DNA of 64,000 bases from Ryuthela nishihirai (taxonomy: Eukaryota; Arthropoda; Arachnida; Araneae; Heptathelidae), in assembly GCA_038380435.1 (NCBI GenBank), contig JAWZYU010000013.1, positions 62,886,446-62,950,445 of the forward strand, read 5' to 3'. The notes below the pieces were generated by a model. The model ran no database searches. It had not been told where the DNA came from and saw nothing but the letters and a program-made list of their open reading frames with translations. This document shows, piece by piece, positions 56,330 to 64,000 of the stretch. The translations under genes were made by a program, and so were the position numbers. Numbering within the stretch: position 1 is the stretch's first letter; every line of letters starts with the position of its first letter.

Positions 56330-58754
56330 TTGCCTAGGGCGCTAGTGCAGCGCATGTGGCTAGGCGGGGTCACATCACCGTCGCAGCAGTCAGGGTCATG
56401 AGTTATCATGTTGTGAGGACACAGGGGTTCGTGGTTTTTAATTGCATAAGATGAAAGATCATAGTATCCTGGTGAATGAAAGTTCATACATTTGGTTTTA
56501 TCTGAGTTTATGTAAATACGATTAATGTTAGACCAGTTAATAATTTTGTTAAAATCATCCTGTGTATCTCGAAAAAGCGGATCTAAAATTGAACCTTGTG
56601 GAACACCAGTATACACTGTTCTCTTCTCACTAAAAACGCCATTAATTTTGGTAACATGCACTCTGTTTTTTAAATAATTTTCAAAACCATTTAAAGGTAA
56701 TACCTCAGACACCATAGGTATACAATTTTTGAAGTAAAATATCGTGATCTCACGTATCAAATGCCTTGCGAAAGTCCAGAAAGATAACAGCTGCTTTTTT
56801 CCGTTCTTTAAACAGACGTTGTGTTTAAAGTTTTAAAACATGTCAGTAAGTTTAAAACAAAACTGACGTCGTGTTGTTCTTTAAACTGACGTTGTTTTCC
56901 GTTCGTTTTCTGACGTCATTAACGGAACGTTAATGACGTCAGAAAACTCCGTTAAAAGTGTAATTGTATTTTTACCTTTTTGTAGACCATATTGCTTTTC
57001 ATTAATAATGTTATGGTTTTTCAAGAAATTGGCTAGAATATTAGCTACATATTTTTCAAGTATTTTGTGAAGAACGGGTAGAATGGCAATGGGGCTATAG
57101 GTAGTGCAATCGGATTTAGTTCCACTTTTGTAAATTGGTCTTAAAATAGCAACTTTGAGTTTATTAGGGATGTTTCCTGTAGATATGCTTTCATTGATGA
57201 AGTTTGTCACGAGATCAGCTAAGTAGATTTTGCATGCTTTAATGTTGCACTTACTGTTGTGTGCACTTTATGTGTACTTGATCGTATCCACATGATTTTC
57301 TTTCATTTAAGTCACCTAGAATTTTGAAAGTTTCTTGTTTTGAAATGGGAGAAATAAAAAATGAGGGAAAAGAAGGTCGGATATGTTTAGGAATTGCAGA
57401 GAGATTCTGTATACGGCTATCGTCTCTAAGATTGACAATAATGTCTGCAAAGGTGTTGTTAAATTTATCTGCTGCTTGAATTGCAGATATACCTTGTGGC
57501 ATATTCTTCATGATAAAATCGTCAATGGCAGTTTTAGGTTTATTGTTGATAATTTGGTTGATGAGTTCCCAATTTTGCTATGGATTATTTTTACAAGACT
57601 CAAATTGTTTGAAGTAATATTTTTTTCTTTTCTTGCCTAATAAGGGACGTGACTGTGTTTCTTAAGTTTGTGTGTAGTAATTTAAAATTTCTGTTTCTCT
57701 TGTTATTTTTGTAATCAATCCAAGCAGAATCTCTTTTTCGTATTAAATTTATTATTTCCTGATTTATCCGGTCTTTGCTACAATAGTTGTTTAATTTTTG
57801 AGCCAGCTGATAGTTTATTAATTTTGTTATTTTTAACAATCGCCGTATATTTTTTACGAATGCTTCATAGAGTACGTCTATTAGTTCTGAACTTGGGGTT
57901 TCGTTTCCAGTGTCTCTGTCCAGCCAGTTTGTTACGCTTATTTCTTTGCATATGTTTTTATGATCTAAGAGAGTTTTCGTGTTAAAATTGCTGTCTAGCT
58001 TTTTAGTGTGATTGAACGAATTCCCAAGTTTTTTTCCCACACGTTGATGCAATTAAGTAGTGGTATGCGATCCTACTGCAAAAAATCATTGAATTTGTGT
58101 CGAGTTTAATGTTAAGTCGGACGTTAATATGATCATTGCATGTCTGAGAGAGAGAGTCACCAATGATGACTTCCCTGGTGATACCAGTAATGATGGGTGA
58201 GAAACCAAACTCGATTAGCAATTCTACGTATTTGGCAAATCCGTGTTTTTTGATATTTTTGATATCTAAATTAAAGTCTCCAACTAGTGTTTGATTCCGA
58301 TGTTTATTAGTTGTTTCAAACCAGTTTTTGAGGTTAGAAATAAAAGTGTTAATGTTCGAGCTTGGTGATCTGTAAATAGGAAGTAAATTGAAAGTTAAAT
58401 TACCCTTGTAAATATTTATATTCATTGTTTCAGCAGGAATCACAAGCGAAGATATCATTTTATTAATAATAAGTGTCGGAAGAAAAGTAGAATCCCATGT
58501 TCAAACGGAGCAGGAGTTCTCGTAAAAAGCTGATTAAAATTTTTTAGATTGAACAATGGAGCATCCATGCTGAGGATATTAGTTTCTGTCAATATATTAA
58601 TATCTAAAAATTTCAAAATATCTTTATGATAAACACAGAGAGTATCCCAGTTTTTTTTTCAGACTTCGAATGTTCACATTCAGAAAGCTTAAATGTTCAT
58701 CAGATTCATAACACAATTTACTAGTCAAGAACCATTTCTTCTTCACAGTCACAC
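56330..58754 (-). pseudogene. Jockey-like non-LTR retrotransposon, degenerate
   Basis: Minus strand, 5' to 3'. Upstream text KKWFLTSKLCYESDEHLSF then LNVNIRSLKKNWDTL begins the endonuclease, which continues IYRSPSSN, LVGDFNLDI and NDHINV (58458-58003). A linker (58052-57600) follows, then the RT. RT blocks are RPIYKSGTKSDCTTYSPIAI, LPVLHKILEKYVANIL, INEKQYGLQKGKN, FLDFRKAFDT*DHDILL and TGVPQGSILDPL. Most of the region including the F/YADD box is deleted after that. Many frameshifts. The gene order and motifs fit the jockey/CR1 group, not RTE. Confidence 0.8.
56906..56946. repeat. Perfect 19 bp hairpin, 3-base loop, in RT relic
   Basis: ttttctgacgtcattaacg, gaa, then the exact inverse. It lies in a local patch where tttaaactgacgttg-type text is also duplicated (56805-56895). 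This patch interrupts the RT between its AFDT and NVPLM segments. Confidence 0.92.
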
Positions 58755-60341
58755 AGAGCATGATGTTCTAAACAATGTGGTTAGTTCTTCTCCCATTGTT
58801 TGCAATGATGATAGATGCATTACTGACTTTAACGTTGGCCCTATAACACAGTCTGAAGTTAGTTTCGCTATTTATAAACTTAAACTACATAAATCCCCAG
58901 GATTAGATGAAATTACTATAGAAATCCTTAGAGCTGGGAATGTTTCGGTTACCACATGAATGACTGAAATTTTGAATATCTTTTATGATAAAGGCATTGT
59001 TCCTAAGGATTTTATCAGAGGTATTATTATCCCTATCTTTAAAAAAGGTGATCTCAATTCTTGTAATAACCCAGGGTTATCAGTCTACTTTCTGTTCCTG
59101 ATAAAATTATTTAATGATTTTGCTTAATAGAATTAAGAATCTGCTTGACACTAAATTGCGTGATGAGCAATGTGGAATCAGAAGTGGGTGGGGATGTGTG
59201 GATCAGATATTTTCACTTAGGCAGATTCTTGAGAAATGTTTAGAGTTTCAGAAACCTTTGGCTGCTAGTTTTGTTGATTTCAAAGGCTTTCGACTCTGTT
59301 GATCGTCATAATTTGAGGTTACGGACAAGTTAGTTAACATAATGAAAGTTCTCTATAATAACACTGAGTCTTGGTGAGAGTTGGTAAGGCTTGTAGCAAT
59401 TGGTTTAACATTACTTCTGGTGTTCGACAAGGGTGCATTTTGTTCCCCTTTCTCTTTAGTTTGGTTATTGATTATGTTATTTGCAATTTTTTGCATGGAA
59501 AAATTTTTTGTCTTAAATGGTCTAGAGATTTTAAAATTTCTGATTTAGATTATGTAGATGATTTGGCCTTGTTGGCAAATGATGTTGATGAGATGAATTC
59601 TTTCATTAGGGTTGTTGATGAGACTGGTAATAGAGTTGGTTTGGTGATAAACAGAGATAAAACTAAAGGGATGAAAACTGGTCAAGCAGTTACTGCTTCA
59701 GTCACTCTGAATAATTTCACCCTTGAGAAAGGGTCTCAGTTTAATTATCTTGAGAGTTATGTAACAAATACTGGTGATGTGTAGCATGAGACTAACTGGC
59801 GAATAGGGATTGCCTCTGGAACTTTTAGGAATCAATGGAGAGTGTGGAGAAATAGGCGTATGCACCTAAAGACTAAAATTAGACTGTATAATAGTTCTTT
59901 CTAGAGTTAGTTATGGTAGTGAAACTTGGAAGCTTTGTAAGCAAGATACCAGGAAACTTGATGCTTTTGATTCTAGATGCTTACGCAATATCTTGGGTAT
60001 TAGCTGATTCAAATTTGTACGTAATGAAGAGGTTAGGCAAAGGAATCGGCAACCTCCTCTGAGCAGCATATTGTGCAGAGAGACTCCGTTGATTTGGCCA
60101 TGTTGCCCGTATGAATGATTATAGATTAATGAATAGGGTTATGAATAGTGTACCTAAAGGCCTCAGAAAGAGGAGGAGACCTAGGATGCGGTGGGCAGAC
60201 AATGTCAAACAGGACCTTCTTAAAATGGTGTGCAGTGGAGAGATTCAGCAGATGTAGCTCAGGAGAGATGTGCATGGAGAACTAAATTGCGCGGTCTGGT
60301 TGGACCTACGTAGCCCATGGCTGCTTGTGCATGATGATGAT
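58755..60341 (+). pseudogene. RTE-type retrotransposon, copy 5, RT half
   Basis: It starts at gagcatgatgttctaaacaa, directly against the antisense jockey-like element. RT blocks: VGPITQSEVSFAIYKLKLHK, FKGFRLC where DFKKAFDSVD is frameshifted, NITSGVRQGCILFPFLFSLV, DLDYVDDLALLAND (YADD changed to YVDD), then the GHVARMND block at 60097. The tail is catgatgatgatgatt. Stops and frameshifts are numerous; it is older than copies 2 and 4. Confidence 0.85.
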
Positions 60342-60365
60342 GATTCTGTGGTTAACGTTCGATAT

Positions 60366-60425
60366 AACATTACACTCTCTATGGCGGTAACCTAGCTGCC
60401 TCCATAGACTAGTGTAACGTTACAC
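60366..60425. repeat. Imperfect inverted repeat
   Basis: aacattacact...tctatgg at 60376 pairs with ccatagact...gtgtaacgtt at 60401 with a few mismatches. It may be a small MITE, but no target duplication was confirmed. Confidence 0.45.
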
Positions 60426-60636
60426 AGTTTTTTTTTACAGTATGGTAATTTTCCATTTTTACTCCCCCTTACAATTAAGAATATTTCGTTGTTGCTACAC
60501 CTGTCATTTCTAACAAGGGTTGTGTTTACATGTTTTAACTCCTAGCGATACTTTGTTTTGCAAACAATGGGTAAAATGGCCAAGTAGAAAAGACCCTAAA
60601 ATCTCAATATTCGTCAGGGGAAAGGACTTAATGAAC

Positions 60637-60790
60637 AGCTGTTGAGAGAACGATGGGCTTCCATCGTTCTCTCAACAGCTATGCCTTCAATGCCATAATC
60701 GTGTTCTTTAACCTGCACAGAGTATAGATCTTCGCATACGGTGCGAAAGCTTAACACCCCATCCGACGGACGGCCTTTTCAAAAATACCC
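60637..60790 (-). mobile_element. SINE family A fragment containing a perfect hairpin
   Basis: agctgttgagagaacgatgg (60637-60656), gctt, then its exact inverse (60661-60680). After that the SINE body resumes (tgttctttaacctgcacaga, catccgacggacgg). In other copies this place reads once, so the second arm was added by inversion of the first. Confidence 0.8.
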
Positions 60791-60874
60791 AGTCAATTTA
60801 TCGCGGTAAATTTATCGAAAAGTTAATTTATCGCAGCGTGAATTCATCTCGAAGTCAATTTATCGCAGCATCCT
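60791..60874. repeat. Short tandem repeats of an atttatcgcag motif
   Basis: gtcaatttatcgcgg, taaatttatcgaaaag, ttaatttatcgcagcg and gtcaatttatcgcagc recur every 16-25 bp. A further copy (catcaatttatcgtgacg) lies at about 61480 in the same orientation. The unit may bracket the GC-rich element between them. A run of 17 C follows at 60875-60891. Confidence 0.65.
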
Positions 60875-60891
60875 CCCCCCCCCCCCCCCCC

Positions 60892-61470
60892 ACAATAGGG
60901 GACCACCTTGTCGTGGTGAGATGGCTTGTGGCGCAGCAATCGGTCGAAGACTCTGCCGACCAGTATGGGCCCCAGTTGGACAGAGCCCAGACCAACCGAG
61001 GTTGAAAGCATCGCTGACCGGTTTAGTGGCCCGGTTGGACGGTGCCAAGACCAACCGAGGTTGAAAGCATCGCTGACCGGTTTAGTGGCCCGGTTGGATG
61101 GTGCCAAGACCTCAAAATCAGGTGATCAGTGGCAAAATCAGGTGAGCAGGTGAGCAATTCAAGGGCCCTTTTCAAAATCTGGGCCCCACTAAGAGTCTCC
61201 ACCCCGGGTGCCGAGCGAACTTGGATCTACATATCCTTGTTCATGGCTAACCGGGGAACAGAGTAAATTCCAGGTTTTGACCGATGGATGAGCTTTCCTT
61301 CTATAGGACTGCTCGCCATATTAGGTCAGGGATGAGATGCATCTATATGGTGTAACCTTGCCCCCGACGGTAGATAGTCGCGGCTTTCCATACAACTTGG
61401 TAGTGTCGTGAGACGGAACCGGGGATTGTTGTGGTTGCTGTAACATCTAGCAACAAATAGTGCAATTATC
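60892..61470. repeat. GC-rich element of unknown class with a 59 bp tandem duplication
   Basis: Two units of 59 bp (60991-61049 and 61050-61108) share accaaccgaggttgaaagca and tcgctgaccggtttagtggc. The surrounding sequence (accaccttgtcgtggtgaga, gggtgccgagcgaacttgga) differs sharply in base composition from its neighbours. It resembles the leader of a retroelement rather than a gene. Open frames here are driven by the GC content and I do not call them genes. Confidence 0.5.
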
Positions 61471-61842
61471 ACAGCATCAATTTATCGTGACGTTACCGCT
61501 TCATGATGCCACTTTAACGGAACGTTCTTTTATTGATAATCCACATTTGTACTCAGACCAACTCTATGGAGTCACTTGTTTAGTTTTATTTTGAGATTCA
61601 AAATATTTCTAGTGATAACGTTTAACATCATTATATGTGTTACTTATATGAAAATAAGAGACCAAAAAATTGCTATCATATATAAAAAATTGCTATTATA
61701 TATATAAAAATTGCAAGGTTTCATCATTTATATGAATCCTGTGTTTAAGTTGTATTGTATAATAATTTTTAAATAATTGTCGCCAAACCGTAATTTTAAA
61801 ACAGCTAACCAATAGTTTTTGCGCACAATCGTTTAAATCGCC

Positions 61843-62030
61843 AGGTTGCAAGTACCCCAAGGGCTGAGAAAGGTTGAGGGAGGAACCCACTGGAAAGTGT
61901 TAGGAGACAGATGATAGCCTCCTGTTAAGGTCATCCAACGTGTTCTTCAAAGTGAATTAGGTGTGTTTCTCTCTCTCTCTCATGTACACAGAACCACGGC
62001 TTAACGTTTCATTCGATGGACGGTAATATT
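61843..62030 (-). mobile_element. SINE family A fragment
   Basis: Tail half only: ttgcaagtaccccaagggct, gttgagggaggaacccactg, cgtgttcttcaaagtgaatt, cggcttaacgtttcattcga, tggacgg. A CT microsatellite has expanded at 61970-61981. Confidence 0.8.
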
Positions 62031-62094
62031 CAGGGTTTTGAGTGAAAGCATAAGGACACTGGCTTTTTATACATCAGAAGGGAATTCGTGTATA

Positions 62095-62410
62095 CTCAGA
62101 AAAGAACTGCTATCTATGGTTAAACTCATAGAACATTTCCATAATTTTCTTTAGGAATAAAAGCTCTCTCTTCGAACTGACCATGCAGCTCTTAGATGGT
62201 TACTAAAATTCAGAACCTTTCAAAGTCAAGTAATCGGATGTATGCAACTGCTACGAGATTGCATGGTTTCACCATTCGACATCGAAATGGTAAGTCACAT
62301 GGAATGTAGATACCTTTTCTAGAAACTTATACAATGAAAACCGCAAGCACTGTTATAATGCAGAGCAAAATACGATCATACACACTGAGATACCAGTTAA
62401 TTAGGTAGTA
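62095..62410 (+). pseudogene. Gypsy RNase H fragment
   Basis: It reads KELLSMVKLIEHFHNFL then LRTDHAALRWLLKFRTF and, in a shifted frame, RNLYNENRKHCYNAEQN. This is the same segment as 17770-18010 in the larger Gypsy copy. Only this piece is present, with frameshifts. Confidence 0.75.
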
Positions 62411-62517
62411 CATCCCTCGTCACATAAATGATTCATTCGAATTTGTCACCTGATGGCGGTGTGCGGTAGAAATGTGGCAGACCAGGTCTTCGAGCATCAG
62501 TTAGAGTTGGATTGAGA

Positions 62518-62732
62518 ATGGGTAAAACCAGCGATCTGAGCCACTTTAATTGTTACTTGATAGTTGGTGCTGAGCCTACCGGTTATAGCATCTTCCAAAC
62601 GGCCGCCCTCGTAGGTTTTTCAAGCACCACCATATCAAGGGTTTACCGAGAATGGTGCAAAAAGCAAAAAACTACATGTAATCGGCGATCCTCTAAACGA
62701 AAACAGCTTGGGGATCAAAGTGGCCAAAGGAG
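62518..62732 (+). pseudogene. Tc1-like transposase, N-terminal piece
   Basis: Starts MGKTSDLSHFNCYLIVGAEP and continues IFQTAALVGFSSTTISRVYR, EWCKKQKTTCNRRSS to GDQSGQRRL. This is a helix-turn-helix DNA-binding region of the Tc1 type with a GRRS-like hook. It is interrupted by a SINE; the rest continues at 63295. Confidence 0.75.
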
Positions 62733-63294
62733 GTTGGGCTGGGTTGTTTTACCTCTGAGCGGCACTTTTTTGCACACAAATGGGCTAAATGGCCAGGTCA
62801 CAAGGACCCCGAAGGCTCAGAGAGGGTTGGGGGAGGGTACCCACTGGAACAGCTGTTGGGTTGGGTTGTTTTATTTCTGAGCGGCACTTTTTTGCAGAGT
62901 GGGCTAAATGGCCAGGTTACAATAACCCCGAGGGCTCAAAGAAGGTTGGGGGGAGGGGACCCACTGGAACAGCTGTTGGGAGAGAGATGGTAGCCTCAAG
63001 GCCATCCAGCGTGGCCATCAAGGCCATTCATCCCATCAAGACCATTCATCCCATCAAGGCCATCCAGCATGTTCTTTAAAGTGCACAGGATATGGCTCCC
63101 CGCACACGGGGCGACGGCTTAACGTCCCATCCGACGGACGGTGGTCTTTCCAACCCCATCGGTGTCCCCCTACTAACCGTGGGCAGGGCGGGAGTTATAA
63201 GGAAATAAATCTCAATGCTGACCCAACTGGGACTCGAACCTCGAACTGCAGATTACGAGCCTGGCTCGCTACCGACTGAGCTACCCCGCCCCTT
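62733..63294 (-). mobile_element. SINE family A copy inserted in Tc1 gene, tail partly duplicated
   Basis: Minus orientation. The tRNA-like head is at 63292-63215 (tagctcagtcggtagcgagc; loop CTCGTAA; B box ggttcgagtcc), and the tail ends gtaaaacaacccagcccaac at 62733. It is flanked by ggccaaaggag (62722-62732) and ggtcaaaggag (63295-63305), an 11 bp target duplication. The tail region is present twice (62738-62858 and 62859-62990), and gccatccagcg/gccattcatcccatcaag text is also repeated at 63000-63070. The copy is therefore about 560 bp rather than the usual 360. Confidence 0.9.
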
Positions 63295-64000
63295 GGTCAA
63301 AGGAGACTGGCGAGAATCGTGCAAACGAATAGACAGGTAAGAACCAACCAAATTACAGCAGAATTAAACTTTGGTGTGCAGAAGATCATATCATCATCAT
63401 CGCGAATGGGTTATAACAACCGCCGCCCATGTCGAGTGACTATGTTGTTAGTGAAGAACATGAAAGCGCGTCTCCAGTGGGTGCAGCAGCATTGACACTG
63501 GACCATTGAGGACTGGAAAAAGGCAAGCCTGGTCGCACGAATTTAGAGTGCTTTTGAATCATTCTGATGGAAGGATCAGAATTTGGCACAAGCAACATGA
63601 GGCTATATAGCTATCTTGTCTGGTGTAAATAATACAGACAGGTGGTGGCAGTGTGATGGTGGGGAGAATATTTTCCTGGCACACATGAAGTCCCCTGATA
63701 CCTATCAAAGGACATTTAAATACCACGGCGTATTTGAACATCGCTGCTCACCAAGTTCATTCCGTCATGGCCACAGTTTATCCTCACACAGATGGACACG
63801 CTCCACATGATAATTCTGCTGCTCAAAAGGCAAGTATCTACACCAAATGGTTCCAAGAACATTCGACGAGTTTTCTTGCTTCATTAGCCTACACAGTCCC
63901 CAGATCTAAACCCTATGGAATATCTTTGGGATGAGACAGGTAAGGGCTGTTTGCAGCGAGACTGTTCAGTGGTCCAATTTGCAGCAAATACGAGTCACAA
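63295..64000 (+). pseudogene. Tc1-like transposase, C-terminal piece, runs off the window
   Basis: Resumes QRRLARIVQTNRQVRTNQIT, then RVTMLLVKNMKARLQWVQQH and TIEDWKKASLVARI. The first catalytic Asp segment is degraded. It continues with WWQCDGGENIFLAHMKS, and then text around 63900 where SPDLNPMEYLWDE-like codons appear across frames. Several stops and frameshifts. The 3' end lies beyond 64000. Confidence 0.7.

Noticed and set aside
60844..61153. Open frames on both strands of the GC-rich patch
   Set aside because: They include translated C/G runs and the 59 bp duplication and lack any domain.

Overview
The window looks like a repeat-dense, AT-rich piece of an invertebrate animal genome. 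Candidate exons carry GT/AG splice signals, there are no bacterial-style operons, and the DNA is packed with non-LTR retrotransposons, a Gypsy LTR element, Tc1/mariner and hAT relics and three tRNA-derived repeat families. An arthropod is plausible, but the sequence alone does not fix the phylum.

Host genes are few. On the minus strand at 146-2174 there is a possible three-exon gene for a small secreted cysteine-containing protein, with a TATA box and matching splice phases. On the minus strand at 44189-44709 there are one or two candidate exons; the larger encodes a coiled coil resembling rabaptin, a Rab5 effector.

Layout. 1-6.6 kb: the secreted-protein model, an hAT-type MITE and a 130-165 bp tandem repeat. 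6.6-9.9 kb: a cluster of foldback-like units, in which near-palindromic cores are flanked by inverted arms made of about 145 bp tandem subrepeats. 9.9-10.4 kb: an hAT MITE with a perfect 8 bp target duplication. 12.1-12.3 kb: a SINE with a perfect 26 bp target duplication. 13.1-19.6 kb: a decayed Gypsy element whose protease is split by a 1.9 kb insertion related to the 7-10 kb foldback units. 19.6-22.6 kb: Tc1-like relics. 22.6-27.7 kb: a tandem array of about 303 bp units, each with a tRNA-Gly-like sequence, interrupted by an RTE-type retrotransposon and reversing orientation near 27.19 kb. 29.1-30.1 kb: an AT-rich minisatellite. 32.3-38.2 kb: a jockey-like relic, a nearly intact RTE element (32888-36462) and an older RTE copy beside it. 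38.8-40.4 kb: two Tc1 relics. 41.9-46.4 kb: SINE-rich DNA around the rabaptin-like exons. 46.4-50.0 kb: another nearly full-length RTE. 51.2-54.0 kb: a whole but dead Tc1/mariner element and an RTE 5' piece fused to a transposon end. 56.3-60.3 kb: a jockey-like element joined head-on to an RTE 3' half. 60.6-64.0 kb: SINE pieces, a GC-rich repeat, a Gypsy RNase H fragment and a Tc1-like gene interrupted by a SINE.

Most of the biology here is mobile-element nesting. The RTE family, with (ATG)n tails and two copies of about 3.57 kb that look very alike, appears youngest. The tRNA-derived SINEs presumably borrowed non-LTR machinery. Gypsy and Tc1 copies are all inactivated by stops and frameshifts. 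Coordinates of repeat boundaries were read by eye and may be off by several bases unless a target duplication fixes them.
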